Source of the DNA: Arthrobacter alpinus
Lineage (GTDB): Bacteria > Actinomycetota > Actinomycetes > Actinomycetales > Micrococcaceae
DNA length: 64,000 bases
Direction of reading: 5' to 3'
NCBI RefSeq assembly: GCF_900105965.1
Contig: NZ_FNTV01000001.1
Span: forward strand, 992,001-1,056,000
The position numbers and the translations under genes are program-made. Positions within the stretch are counted from its first letter, which is position 1. The number at the start of each line of letters is the position of its first letter. This document shows, one piece after another, positions 29,477 through 37,589 of this stretch. Under the pieces are notes generated by a model, which worked only from the letters and a program-made list of their open reading frames with translations, had not been told where the DNA came from and ran no database searches.

Positions 29477-29917
29477 TCAGGGTTGTTGCCGCAGGGTCAG
29501 GGCAATGGAGTTGATGCAGAAGCGTTCATCCGTTGGGGTGTCATATCCTTCGCCCTCGAAGAGGTGACCCAGGTGCGAATCGCAGGACGCGCACCGGACC
29601 TCAACACGCTTCATGCCCAGCGTGTTGTCATGCAGGTATCGGACGGTCCCGTCGGCCAGCGGCGCGAAAAAAGACGGCCACCCACAATGAGATGCGAACT
29701 TCTCCTTGGAGGTGAACAATTCAGCGCCGCAGGCCCGGCACGCGTAGACGCCTTCCTGCGTGGAGTCCCAATACTCGCCCGTGAACGGCCGTTCGGTGCC
29801 AGCCTTGCGCAGTACCTGGTACTCGGCCGGGCTCAATTCCTGGCGCCACTGTTCATCGGTCTTTACAACAGTTGTCGCAGCGGCTGGTTGTTCAGGGGAT
29901 TCTTCAAAAGTGCTCAT
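29477..29917 (-). CDS. msrB: Peptide-methionine (R)-S-oxide reductase
   Basis: 146 residues. Reduces the R epimer of methionine sulfoxide in proteins. Two zinc CxxC pairs (CRACGAELF and CASCDSHLGH) and the catalytic Cys in RFCINSIALTL near the C-terminus; the GWPSFFAPLADGTVRY substrate loop is intact. Complete relative to the family (about 130-150). Lies 14 bp after the Usp-like gene on the same strand, so the two are probably one transcript. Confidence 0.95.
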   Translation of the reverse strand: MSTFEESPEQPAAATTVVKTDEQWRQELSPAEYQVLRKAGTERPFTGEYWDSTQEGVYACRACGAELFTSKEKFASHCGWPSFFAPLADGTVRYLHDNTLGMKRVEVRCASCDSHLGHLFEGEGYDTPTDERFCINSIALTLRQQP

Positions 29918-29931
29918 GCTTTCATCAACGC

Positions 29932-30423
29932 CTAGGAGTCGCCAATAAATCCCGAACCGGTGTACAAATGCAAAACTGGCAGCCCCAGCTTTCGCTGAGC
30001 CTGATGTGCCCAGTCTTGCCGGAACGTGTCGGCAACGGCGTGCGGGCGGGTGACCACCACTGCCTGGCTTGCCCCCACCTCGGTGACCTTGGCAATCAGG
30101 GAGGCAACGGCGTCGCCCTCCGCCACGGAACCGGTGGCCTTTGCCCCGGCGTCAGCCAACACCGCCATCGATGTTGCGAGAATTTCCTCCGCCTCGGCCC
30201 TGACAGCCTCGGCGTTGGGCTTCTCACGAAGTTCACGCAGCACACCGGGCAGGTCCAGCATGGTCAGCTGGTCCACCACGTCCACGAAGAGGTTTCGCTT
30301 GGTATTGGCGGGAACCAATAACACCAGCTCAACATCGTCCTCGGGGCCGTAGAGGTCGGAGATGTTCTCCACGTCCACGGCGGTCAGGGGTTCTTCGGTC
30401 AGAATGATGATCGTCTCGCTCAT
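29932..30423 (-). CDS. Hypothetical protein, possible universal-stress-like fold
   Basis: 163 residues from the ATG at 30421-30423 (the frame is open to 30513). I do not recognise a named family. The order of hydrophobic strands (ETIIILTEEPLT, DVELVLLVPAN, SQAVVVTRPHAVADTFRQDWAHQAQRKLGLPVLHLY) and a central helix of A/E/R-rich sequence suggest a Rossmann-like universal stress protein, but the ATP-binding GxxGx9GS motif is absent. Upstream of msrB in the same orientation. Confidence 0.7.
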   Translation of the reverse strand: MSETIIILTEEPLTAVDVENISDLYGPEDDVELVLLVPANTKRNLFVDVVDQLTMLDLPGVLRELREKPNAEAVRAEAEEILATSMAVLADAGAKATGSVAEGDAVASLIAKVTEVGASQAVVVTRPHAVADTFRQDWAHQAQRKLGLPVLHLYTGSGFIGDS

Positions 30424-30548
30424 GGCACCAGCATAGGCTTCCGGACCGCAGAAACAAGGAGCAACGGCGCCGGACACGATGTGAAAGTTGTCAGGGCACG
30501 CGGTGTGCCGCACTTCGCAGCCGCACGGGGATAGGCAAGAATAGGGGC

Positions 30549-31766
30549 ATGGCTACCTCGGAAACACAGTCAAGTGCATGGCTCAAGTGGGGTGCCCTCG
30601 GCGCCGGAGCAGTGGGGGCTGGTGCAGTTGCGGTTGTGACCGCCACGTCCGGGCTCGCCGCGTACTTCGCCAGGCGGGTGGTGACGCCGGATAAACACCG
30701 CCCGGACGATTTAGCCATCCTTGCCGTTATCGCCGATGGTCCCCGACTGCAGGTGGTCCTGGAAGCCACGCCGGACACCATCATCGAGGGCAATTACGGG
30801 CTGTTCTTCAGTGGGAGCCAAGGACACGCCATCATTGGCCCCATCATTTCCTATGTACCCCGCGAAGGCAGCATCACGCGCGAGGTCGTCACGGTTCACA
30901 GCGGCGACCTGCGCACGGCAACGGCAGGCTGGTGGTCCGGCAACCTCTACTCACACCCTGAACAAATGGGGCTCGAGAGCGAAGACGTCACCCTGAACCT
31001 GCCCGATGGCCCGGCCCCGGCCTGGCTGGTGCCGGCACCCAACCCCGGGCACACATGGGCCATCATGGTTCACGGGCGCGGTGCTACCAGGATCGAGGGC
31101 CTGCGGGCGGTCCCCACGGCCCACCGATTGGGCATGAACGCCCTGTTGATCTCCTACAGGAACGACGGCGACGCCCCCAAAGCCTCCGACGGCCGGTATG
31201 GGTTGGGGGTCACCGAATGGGCCGATGTTGAGGTAGCGATCGACTTTGCCATTTCCCGCGGTGCCAAGGATGTGGTGCTGTTCGGCAACTCCATGGGCGG
31301 CGCCATCAGTTTGCAGACGGCCGATGTAGCCCGGAACAGGAAGCACGTCCTGGCGATGGTCCTGGACGGGCCCGTCATTAACTGGATCGACGTTTTGGCC
31401 CATCAGGCCCAGCTCAACAAGATTCCCAATTACATTGGCCGGTACGCGCAACTGATGCTGACCCATCCGCTGGGGCGGCGCATCACCGGACTGGCCGCGC
31501 CGGTCAACTTCAAGAGTTTGGACTGGGTGAGCCGCGCCGTGGAGCTGCGCACGCCGTCGCTCATTTTGCACAGCATTGACGACGACTTTGTACCCTACGG
31601 CCCCACGGCGGAACTGGCTAAGCGGAATCCGGAAATGGTCACCTTTGAGCCGTTCAGCAAGGCCCGCCACACCAAGGAATGGAACGTGGAGCCGAGCCGG
31701 TGGGAGAACGCCGTGGAGGCATGGCTGCGACCCCGGCTCGGCAGATACACGCTGCCGAGGGAGTGA
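30549..31766 (+). CDS. Alpha/beta hydrolase with N-terminal membrane anchor
   Basis: 405 residues. A hydrophobic segment near residues 12-38 (WGALGAGAVGAGAVAVVTA) looks like an anchor or uncleaved signal. The hydrolase core starts near 150: oxyanion strand WAIMVHGRGATR, nucleophile elbow FGNSMGGAIS (Ser), acid near LILHSIDDDFVPYG and the histidine in KARHTKEW. Most similar in layout to actinobacterial serine aminopeptidase or acyl-hydrolase proteins. Substrate unknown. Single gene between divergent and convergent neighbours. Confidence 0.85.
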   Translation: MATSETQSSAWLKWGALGAGAVGAGAVAVVTATSGLAAYFARRVVTPDKHRPDDLAILAVIADGPRLQVVLEATPDTIIEGNYGLFFSGSQGHAIIGPIISYVPREGSITREVVTVHSGDLRTATAGWWSGNLYSHPEQMGLESEDVTLNLPDGPAPAWLVPAPNPGHTWAIMVHGRGATRIEGLRAVPTAHRLGMNALLISYRNDGDAPKASDGRYGLGVTEWADVEVAIDFAISRGAKDVVLFGNSMGGAISLQTADVARNRKHVLAMVLDGPVINWIDVLAHQAQLNKIPNYIGRYAQLMLTHPLGRRITGLAAPVNFKSLDWVSRAVELRTPSLILHSIDDDFVPYGPTAELAKRNPEMVTFEPFSKARHTKEWNVEPSRWENAVEAWLRPRLGRYTLPRE

Positions 31767-31781
31767 ACTGGCCGCCGTCAA

Positions 31782-32297
31782 TTAGCGCTCCAGCAGCGGT
31801 TGGCTTTTCGCGGCGCCGATGTTCGCCGTCGTGCCGTGGGTGAGAGCCAATAGATCCTTGGGCGAAAGCTCCACGTCGAAACCGCGCCGGCCACCGGAGA
31901 CGTAAATTGTCTCGCATGAGAGCGCTGAGGCGTCCAGCACCGTGGGGGAGTGTTGGCGTTGGCCCAGCGGCGAGATGCCACCCAAGACGTAGCCGGTCCG
32001 TCGCTGGGCGGCGGCAGGATCGGCCATGGCCGCCTTTTTCTGGCCCAGGGCCGCGGCCAATGCCTTCAAGTCGAGTGTGCCGTTGACGGGCACAACGGCC
32101 ACGGCCAGAGTGCCGGCAACATCGGCCATCAAGGTCTTAAACACCCGCTCCGGGGAAATGCCAAGGGCAGTTGCCGCCTCCATCCCGTAGCTGGTGGTGG
32201 CGGGATCGTGGGCATAGCTGTGGGCTGAGAAGGGGATTCCGGCCGCCGTGAGTGCCACGGTTGCCGGGGTCCCTGCCCCTGAAGTCTTTTTGGCCAT
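31782..32297 (-). CDS. ybaK: YbaK/EbsC family Cys-tRNA(Pro)/Cys-tRNA(Cys) deacylase
   Basis: 171 residues from the ATG at 32295-32297. Editing enzyme that hydrolyses cysteine mischarged on tRNA-Pro. Family signs: PATTSYGMEAATALGISPERVFKTL, the catalytic Lys in that segment, LAVAVVPVNGTLDLKALAAALGQKKAAMADPAAAQRRTGYVLGGISPLG, and the end with a VSGGRRGFDVELSPKDL segment. Length agrees with YbaK (about 160). Convergent with the hydrolase gene, 15 bp apart. Confidence 0.92.
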   Translation of the reverse strand: MAKKTSGAGTPATVALTAAGIPFSAHSYAHDPATTSYGMEAATALGISPERVFKTLMADVAGTLAVAVVPVNGTLDLKALAAALGQKKAAMADPAAAQRRTGYVLGGISPLGQRQHSPTVLDASALSCETIYVSGGRRGFDVELSPKDLLALTHGTTANIGAAKSQPLLER

Positions 32298-32353
32298 ACG
32301 GCAATTATGGCAGTTGCGGCCTCGCGAATGCGGGTACAAACCAGGGCGCACAA

Positions 32354-32392
32354 TGCCCCGTCACCTCACATGCTCGGGGAGGTGACGGGGCA
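32354..32392 (-). terminator. Terminator of sufE
   Basis: TGCCCCGTCACCT (32354-32366) pairs perfectly with AGGTGACGGGGCA (32380-32392), loop 13 bases, 21 bases beyond the sufE stop on the minus strand. Confidence 0.75.
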
Positions 32393-32413
32393 GGTGGTGC
32401 GGCACTCGTGTGC

Positions 32414-32872
32414 CTAGACGGCCGGGCGGACTCCGCCGGCAATCTTGCGCTTGACGCGTCCCAACATGGCGGACATGCCGCGCATGCGAAGCGGTGAGAT
32501 GGCCCTGGTCAGGCCCAACTGCTCGGGCATGTCATCGGGAACCGCCAAAATTTCTTCGGCGGTCAAGCCATCCAAACCCTCAAAGAGGACCGAAGCGAAA
32601 CCACGCGTTGTGGGTGCCTCCGGTGGCGCCTGGAAAAACAGGCGAATGACATCGCCCTTGTCAGTCTTTTCTGACTCAACCGTCAAGAAGAGCGGTGACT
32701 GGCATTCAACCACCTGCTCCAGCAACTCGGGATGGTTCGCCAACCGCTCCGGAAGAGGCGGGAGCGAACGGGAGAATTCCAGAAGCAGTGTCAGACGGTC
32801 GCGTTCTTCGAGTTCCTTGAAATCATTGACGATCTCAGCCAATGCCGGGGGGAGTGCTTGTGAAGTAGTCAT
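32414..32872 (-). CDS. sufE: SufE-family cysteine desulfuration protein
   Basis: 152 residues. Accepts persulfide from a cysteine desulfurase for Fe-S cluster assembly; the acceptor Cys57 sits in VVECQSPLFLTVE as in SufE. The LPPLPERLANHPELLEQV and TRGFASVLFEGLDGLTAEEILA stretches are typical. It follows sseA on the same strand, as Rv3284 follows Rv3283 in M. tuberculosis, so a sulfur-relay role with the rhodanese is likely. A stem-loop repeat lies in the 116-bp gap. Confidence 0.9.
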   Translation of the reverse strand: MTTSQALPPALAEIVNDFKELEERDRLTLLLEFSRSLPPLPERLANHPELLEQVVECQSPLFLTVESEKTDKGDVIRLFFQAPPEAPTTRGFASVLFEGLDGLTAEEILAVPDDMPEQLGLTRAISPLRMRGMSAMLGRVKRKIAGGVRPAV

Positions 32873-32920
32873 CGACTAAAGCGTACTTTTCTTTCGTGGC
32901 GAATGTGAAAAAAGACAGGC

Positions 32921-32985
32921 CGTTGTGGGGCCCACGCGCCCCAGGTGCCAGACGCGGCAGCGGCTGACCCCTGGGGAGGGATTGG
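32921..32985 (-). repeat. Covarying stem-loop element, copy C (after sseA)
   Basis: Read on the minus strand it starts a few bases after the sseA stop: arm CCCCAGGGGTCAG, loop CCGCTGCCGCGT, arm CTGGCACCTGGGG (13 positions, one mismatch and one wobble), then GCGCGTGGG. Loop and flanks match copies A and B while the stem bases differ in a paired way. Confidence 0.65.
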
Positions 32986-32988
32986 AGA

Positions 32989-33909
32989 CTAGTTGGAGCT
33001 GGGCAGCTGGCCACGCTCGGGCCCAACGGCGATCGGCACCCGGACAGCGTTGCCCCACTCGGTCCAGGAACCGTCATAGTTGCGCACGGTTTCAAAACCG
33101 AGCAGGAACTTGAGGGCAAACCAGGTGTGGCTGGAACGTTCGCCGATGCGGCAGTAAGCCACAACATCGTCACCGGCCACCAGGCCAGCCTCACCCAGGT
33201 AGAGCGCCTCCAACTCCTCACGAGTTCGGTACGTTCCATCTTCGGCGGCCGCCCGGGCCCACGGGATGGACGCCGCCGTGGGGATGTGACCGCCGCGCAG
33301 CGTTCCTTCCTGAGGGTAGGCAGGCATGTGGGTGCGCTCACCGGTGTATTCCTCGGGGGAGCGGACATCGATCAACGGCTTGCCCAGATGGGCCAAGACA
33401 TCATCCTTGTAGGCGCGAATGGGTGCGTCATTGCGCTGCACCACGGGGTAGTCGGCCGCCGGGGTGACCTGCGTGGCGTCGGTGGTGAATTCGCGGCCCT
33501 CGGCGATCCACTTGTCACGGCCACCGTCGAGCAGGCGAACATCTTCGTGTCCGAACAAGGTGAAAACCCACAATGCGTAGGCGGCCCACCAGTTGGACTT
33601 GTCACCGTAAACCACCACGGTGGTGTCGCGAGAGATGCCCTTGGCCGCAGCGAGCAACGCGAAAGCGGCGCCGTCAATGTAGTCGCGAGTGACGTCGTCG
33701 TTCAGGTCAGTGTGCCAGTCAATCTTGACTGCACCGGGGATGTGGCCCGTCTCGTAGAGGAGGACATCCTCGTCGGACTCAACCACAACCAAGCTGCCGT
33801 CCGCCGTGGCTCCATTGGCCAAGGCCTGGGCCAACCACTCGGTAGAGACCAGGCGCTCGGGGTGTGCGTAGGCGGCAAACTTCTCATTCGATTCAACTGC
33901 TACAGGCAT
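32989..33909 (-). CDS. sseA: Thiosulfate/3-mercaptopyruvate sulfurtransferase (tandem rhodanese)
   Basis: 306 residues from the ATG at 33907-33909; the longer frame to 34065 has no family sequence. Two rhodanese domains: inactive N-terminal ([22 protein letters not shown]) and catalytic C-terminal ([16 protein letters not shown]) with Cys253 in the active loop [20 protein letters not shown] is the loop type of actinobacterial SseA. Transfers sulfane sulfur to thiol acceptors. Upstream of sufE; divergent from zapE. Confidence 0.93.
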   Translation of the reverse strand: MPVAVESNEKFAAYAHPERLVSTEWLAQALANGATADGSLVVVESDEDVLLYETGHIPGAVKIDWHTDLNDDVTRDYIDGAAFALLAAAKGISRDTTVVVYGDKSNWWAAYALWVFTLFGHEDVRLLDGGRDKWIAEGREFTTDATQVTPAADYPVVQRNDAPIRAYKDDVLAHLGKPLIDVRSPEEYTGERTHMPAYPQEGTLRGGHIPTAASIPWARAAAEDGTYRTREELEALYLGEAGLVAGDDVVAYCRIGERSSHTWFALKFLLGFETVRNYDGSWTEWGNAVRVPIAVGPERGQLPSSN

Positions 33910-34103
33910 GACGCCCCTTCGTGTAGATCGCTCGTGCCGGAACCTCTCCGGCCGTTGGTGTTCCTTACAGTAACCAGCCGCGGTGCAGGAAACTTCCCTC
34001 ACGTTAACGAAACGCAATATGCGGTGGGTATTCTGGTATCCGTGAGTCCTGCGGCTGTTTCCCAACGGCCCGGCAAAAAATTCTTCATGATCGGAACACT
34101 TTC

Positions 34104-35159
34104 TTGGTACAAGTTGAGCAACTTTCCACGCGCCGCCCTGCAGTCTCGGTGGAAGAACTCTTAAAGGGCTTTGTTCCGTCGCCGCGATTTGGCGAGGTTT
34201 CCTTCAATACTTACCGACCAGATCCGTCCCAGCCCTCGCAGGCCGAGGCCGTGACAATGCTGCAGGAATTCGGTGAGGCAACCATGGCCAAGCCAGCCAG
34301 TGGACTGCGGAAGTTCTTTGGCGGCAAGTCCAAGGCCGCCGACTCCCGAGCCGGAATCTACCTGGACGGTGGCTTCGGTGTGGGTAAGACTCATCTGTTG
34401 TCCTCCTTGTGGCACCAGGTGGAGGGACCCAAGGCCATTGGAACCTTTGTGGAATACACCAACTTGGTGGGTGCCTTGTCGTTCCGCAAGACGGTGGAAG
34501 CGTTGAGTACCTACAAGCTCGTGTGCATTGACGAATTTGAACTTGATGATCCCGGAGACACCGTGCTGATGTCCCGGCTCATGCGCGAACTGGCCGACGC
34601 CGGAGTTAAGTTGGCCGCAACCTCCAACACCCTGCCCGGGTCCTTGGGCGACGGCCGCTTTGCCGCTGTTGACTTCCAGCGCGAGATCCAGGTGTTGGCC
34701 GACCAGTTCGATATCCTCCACATCGACGGTGAGGACTTCCGTCACCGCGGGCTGCCCACCCCGCCCGAGCCAGTTCCCAATAGTGACCTTGACTCTCGCA
34801 TGCGCCACGACTTTGCCGGTCGCACGGTAGCCGTGGACGACTTCGCGACGTTGGTTGATCACCTCGCCGGTGTTCACCCGTCGCGCTATCGGCAAATGCT
34901 GGCAGGCGTGGATGCTGTGGTGTGGCGCAATGTCCACACCATCACGGAACAATCGGTTGCGCTGCGCTTTGTTGTCCTCGCGGACAGGCTCTATGACAAG
35001 GATGTTCCGATCCTGGCGAGCGGCGCCCCTCTGGATCAGTTGTTCACCCCGGAAATGATGACCGGTGGCTACCAGAAGAAGTACTTCCGTGCCGTATCGC
35101 GCTTGACGGCTTTGGCTCGAGAAGCCCAAGAGGCCAGTACTGCCGTTCCTGTGAGCTAA
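34104..35159 (+). CDS. zapE: ZapE/AFG1-like cell division ATPase
   Basis: 351 residues from a TTG at 34104; the start is uncertain, with a GTG at 34149 an alternative and no strong ribosome site. AAA-type ATPase: Walker [15 protein letters not shown], Walker [12 protein letters not shown], sensor [16 protein letters not shown], and the family N-terminus [25 protein letters not shown]. ZapE destabilises FtsZ polymers in E. coli; related AFG1 proteins act in protein quality control. Divergent from sseA. A terminator follows. Confidence 0.88.
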   Translation: MVQVEQLSTRRPAVSVEELLKGFVPSPRFGEVSFNTYRPDPSQPSQAEAVTMLQEFGEATMAKPASGLRKFFGGKSKAADSRAGIYLDGGFGVGKTHLLSSLWHQVEGPKAIGTFVEYTNLVGALSFRKTVEALSTYKLVCIDEFELDDPGDTVLMSRLMRELADAGVKLAATSNTLPGSLGDGRFAAVDFQREIQVLADQFDILHIDGEDFRHRGLPTPPEPVPNSDLDSRMRHDFAGRTVAVDDFATLVDHLAGVHPSRYRQMLAGVDAVVWRNVHTITEQSVALRFVVLADRLYDKDVPILASGAPLDQLFTPEMMTGGYQKKYFRAVSRLTALAREAQEASTAVPVS

Positions 35160-35182
35160 TTCCTGTTGCCTTAAAGCCAAAA

Positions 35183-35216
35183 GGCGTCGGTGCCGTCTCT
35201 CGACGGGACCGACGCC
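35183..35216 (+). terminator. Terminator of zapE
   Basis: GGCGTCGGT (35183-35191) pairs with ACCGACGCC (35208-35216), extended inward by CCGTC with GACGG, followed by a CCCTTT run. It sits between convergent zapE and the antitoxin gene. Confidence 0.8.
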
Positions 35217-35253
35217 CCCTTTGACGCCTTGATTTAAGGGCGAAGGGTTCGGA

Positions 35254-35448
35254 TTACTGTCCGGCCTTGTTCTGACCATCTACGAAGTCAGAAGCGGCGT
35301 TCTGGACACCATCAACCTTGTCGGCGAACTTGCCGCCGGTCTTTTCGTCGACAAAATCACCGGCTTTCTCGATGCCGTCCTTGATCTGGTCGCCGTGGCT
35401 GCCGATCAATCCTTCGGCCTTGCCCTTAATATCGTCAAAAATAGACAA
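35254..35448 (-). CDS. MT0933-like antitoxin family protein (no toxin adjacent)
   Basis: 64 residues. Lysine/aspartate-rich amphipathic helices: MSIFDDIKGKAEGLIGSHGD, IKDGIEKAGDFVDEKTGGK, FADKVDGVQNAASDFV. This is the pattern of the MT0933/Rv0909 antitoxin family (PF14013). In M. tuberculosis Rv0909 pairs with toxin Rv0910; here no SRPBCC-type toxin is adjacent, the neighbours being zapE and the guanidinium exporter, so it may act as a stress or structural small protein. AAGGGAGGTGCC ribosome site on the minus strand. Confidence 0.8.
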   Translation of the reverse strand: MSIFDDIKGKAEGLIGSHGDQIKDGIEKAGDFVDEKTGGKFADKVDGVQNAASDFVDGQNKAGQ

Positions 35449-35614
35449 TTGGCACCTCCCTTCACTCCTGGGGCCATTGGCGCCCCAACTTTTTCCAGCA
35501 TAGTGCGCCCCGTCACGATGTCAACGGTTTGAGCCAAGAGCGAAGTTGTTCCACCGCCCCGGAGAGCTTTCCCGCCTCATGGGAATGTGCCATCATTGGT
35601 TCTGCCACAAGGCA

Positions 35615-35664
35615 CCCGGACGAGGTGCGCCGTACCCGGACAGCGACAAGACGGCGTCGAGGAG
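35615..35664 (+). promoter_or_regulatory. Guanidine-III riboswitch
   Basis: The RNA from 35616 reads CCGGACGAGGTGCGCCG, then TACCCGG, then a short linker CAGCGA and CAAGACGGCG, matching the conserved core of the guanidine-III (ykkC-III) class almost base for base. GACGGCG at 35649-35656 can pair with the GCGCCG loop region as the class pseudoknot. The GAGGAG ribosome site at 35659-35664 lies directly on its 3' edge, so ligand binding should expose or hide translation of the exporter at 35673. ON switch with guanidinium is known for the class. Confidence 0.92.
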
Positions 35665-35672
35665 TGTTTTTC

Positions 35673-35987
35673 ATGGCATGGTTAATTTTGGTTGTCTCAG
35701 GCGTATTGGAAGCTGTCTGGGCCACCGCATTGGGCAAGAGTGAAGGGTTCTCCAAACTCGGCCCCAGTGTGGTCTTTGGAGTTTCCCTCATAGCAAGCAT
35801 GGCCGGCCTCGCCTGGGCCATGCGCACGCTTCCCATAGGCACCTCCTATGCCGTTTGGGTAGGCATCGGCGCAACGTTGACCGTTGCCTACGCCATGGCC
35901 ACCGGAGCAGAAGCTGTCTCGGTCATCAAGGTCCTGCTCTTGCTTGGCCTGATCGGCTGCATCGTGGGGCTCAAGCTGGCGCATTAG
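35673..35987 (+). CDS. sugE: SMR-family guanidinium exporter (SugE/Gdx type)
   Basis: 104 residues from the ATG at 35673, immediately after the riboswitch and GAGGAG site. Four membrane helices; the essential Glu13 lies in VVSGVLEAVWATALGKSEGFSKLGPS, and WAMRTLPIGTSYAVWVGIGA is the second signature of Gdx/SugE proteins. Works as a dimer exchanging guanidinium for two protons. The riboswitch strongly supports guanidinium over general drug export. A stem-loop repeat starts right after its stop. Confidence 0.93.
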   Translation: MAWLILVVSGVLEAVWATALGKSEGFSKLGPSVVFGVSLIASMAGLAWAMRTLPIGTSYAVWVGIGATLTVAYAMATGAEAVSVIKVLLLLGLIGCIVGLKLAH

Positions 35988-36052
35988 TCCCCAGCTCCTC
36001 CCACGCTGCAGCCGCTGGCGCGTCTGTAGCGTGGGGCCCTCGGAGCTGTGGG
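35988..36052 (+). repeat. Covarying stem-loop element, copy B1 (after sugE)
   Basis: It begins at the base after the sugE stop. Outer arms CCCCAGCTCC and GGAGCTGTGGG, TCCCA with TGGGG, and CGCTGCAG (36004-36011) with CTGTAGCG (36024-36031) around loop CCGCTGGCGCGT. Relative to copy A the arms change in a paired manner while loop and flanks stay the same. Confidence 0.7.
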
Positions 36053-36060
36053 CCCACCCG

Positions 36061-36119
36061 GCTCCTGTCGGTCTGCAGCCGCTGGCGCGTCTGTAGCGTG
36101 GGGCCCTCGGAGCTGTGGG
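36061..36119 (+). repeat. Tandem partial copy B2 of the stem-loop element
   Basis: Bases 36073-36119 repeat 36006-36052 exactly at a 67-bp offset, including loop and 3' arm; the 5' arm is altered (TGTCGGT in place of TCCCACG), so this copy can fold only in part. The similarity continues weakly to about 36135. Confidence 0.75.
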
Positions 36120-36148
36120 TCCATCCAGTTCCTGGCTTTCAGACATGA

Positions 36149-36192
36149 AAAAGCCCTCCTGCTCAGCGTTTGTGCTGGTCAGGAGGGCTTTT
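36149..36192. terminator. Terminator between sugE region and attL
   Basis: AAAAGCCCTCCTG (36149-36161) pairs with CAGGAGGGCTTTT (36180-36192); a T-rich tail follows on the plus strand and an A-run precedes it, so it can work from both sides. On the minus strand it lies just after the tRNA remnant and would have ended the original tRNA transcript. Confidence 0.85.
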
Positions 36193-36198
36193 CTTTCA

Positions 36199-36245
36199 GG
36201 TGGGCGATACTGGGTTCGAACCAGCGACCTCTCCGGTGTGAACGA
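36199..36245 (-). other. attL: 3' half of tRNA-Val(CAC)
   Basis: Read on the minus strand: anticodon loop TTCACAC (anticodon CAC), anticodon 3' stem CGGAG, variable AGGTC, T-arm GCTGG-TTCGAAC-CCAGT, acceptor ATCGCCC, then A-CC. The 5' half (expected GGGCGAT and D-arm) is absent; the upstream bases are phage sequence and cannot complete the stems. This is what is left on one side when a phage integrates in a tRNA 3' half; the intact gene should lie at attR beyond the right edge. Confidence 0.8.
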
Positions 36246-36326
36246 GCGACAGCCCTCAAAGCGGGGTAGAGCCCGGTGTAGCGCTGAAGCACTAAACCGG
36301 GGTCTGACCTGCGTGGATACACATTC

Positions 36327-37556
36327 TTATTGCACTAGGCGAAGTCCCGTGTAGCGCGCCGGAACTTCCGTTTGTGGCACGTCTGTGGCATGGCCCGCAG
36401 TTCGAACACTAGGGAGCCGGAGCGCTGCGGACACATGTTCGACTGGCAGCTCGGCCAGATGAGCGTACCTTTGCGTCGTCGTTTGCGAGGCGTGGCCCAA
36501 CAGGCGGGAGACTTCCGCCAGAGAGACGCCGGCCTGCAGCAGCCACGAAGCGTAGGTGTGTCGAAGATCATGCGGACGTAGCGGGTCAAGCTTTGAAAGC
36601 TTAGTTGCCGGCGTCCACACACGTTTGCGCCAGTTGTCCAAGATCGTCATCCGGCCCGGACCATGAAGCGCCAACCCGGACCGGCACCGCCCAGCTGCAT
36701 GAACGTGGCCACAGCTCGCCGTCTCAGACAGTCCGAGCTCATCCAGCAGTTCAGCTACCCAACTCTCCAGCGAGACGCTTCTTGCTAGCTTCCCCTTCGG
36801 GTAGGGCTTGATCTGCCCGGACGTACTGTCCCACGTCTCCACGATATGGATCATGCCGCGCTCGCGGTCAATGCGGTGGGTGTGTAGGCCCATGGCTTCA
36901 CCCCATCGCATGCCAGTTCCAACGAGCAGTCCGACGATGGCCGCGTCACGCTTGGAATCCAGCACCGCATCCAATGATTGATACTCGGCCTTGGTGAGAT
37001 AGCGTTCCTGAGCCGGCGGCCGCTGGGGGAGAGCCAGCTTGTAGAGCGGGTTGGCCTGAATGATCTCCGCATCAACGGCAGCCATCAGCGAGGCCGAGAA
37101 GATCCCAAAGATCCGCTGCACTGTTGACGCCGCCAGAAGCTTGACCACCGGCTTGTACTCAAGTTCCTCCCGACGCTTCAACTCGGCCGCCGTGGGAGCC
37201 CGCTCGGTAACCTTCAGCTCGGCAATCCACTTCCGTCCGTCCTGCCTCGTGATCTCACCCAAAGGGGTCTCGCCCCACTTCGGCATGATGTGCTGCTCCA
37301 AAGCCGAGCGCTCATTCTTCTCCGTCGAGTTCTCAAGCTTCCTCGTCGGCCACCATTCCTCACACCAGTCACCCCACGGGCGCTCGCCGGCCGCTGGGTC
37401 GCGCCAACCGCCCGTCCTGGAGGCTTCTTCCTTGACGATGGCGGCTTTCAGCGCTGCCTTCTCGCGGGGGAACACTCCTGCGGATTGGGGTTTCCCGTTG
37501 CCGTCGCGGTAGCGGCCTTGATACTTGCCCGATGGCAGTCGCCTGGTTGAGGCCAT
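36327..37556 (-). CDS. int: Prophage tyrosine recombinase (integrase)
   Basis: 409 residues. N-terminal arm-binding part (KYQGRYRDGNGKPQSAGVF), SAM-like core-binding domain (about 62-165), and catalytic domain with all key residues: Arg217 in GTGMRWGEAMGL, His329 and Arg332 in HDLRHTYASW, His355 in LLGHASQTTTQ and nucleophile Tyr364 in RYAHL. It catalyses integration at the adjacent tRNA attL, about 80 bp from its stop. Complete and apparently functional. Confidence 0.95.
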   Translation of the reverse strand: MASTRRLPSGKYQGRYRDGNGKPQSAGVFPREKAALKAAIVKEEASRTGGWRDPAAGERPWGDWCEEWWPTRKLENSTEKNERSALEQHIMPKWGETPLGEITRQDGRKWIAELKVTERAPTAAELKRREELEYKPVVKLLAASTVQRIFGIFSASLMAAVDAEIIQANPLYKLALPQRPPAQERYLTKAEYQSLDAVLDSKRDAAIVGLLVGTGMRWGEAMGLHTHRIDRERGMIHIVETWDSTSGQIKPYPKGKLARSVSLESWVAELLDELGLSETASCGHVHAAGRCRSGLALHGPGRMTILDNWRKRVWTPATKLSKLDPLRPHDLRHTYASWLLQAGVSLAEVSRLLGHASQTTTQRYAHLAELPVEHVSAALRLPSVRTAGHATDVPQTEVPARYTGLRLVQ

Positions 37557-37589
37557 GGTGTCCCCTCGATTCTTAGCTGCCCCGGAAGG

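Noticed and set aside
34161..35279. Minus-strand open frame of 372 codons under zapE
   Set aside because: Antisense shadow; ZapE motifs are on the plus strand and complete.
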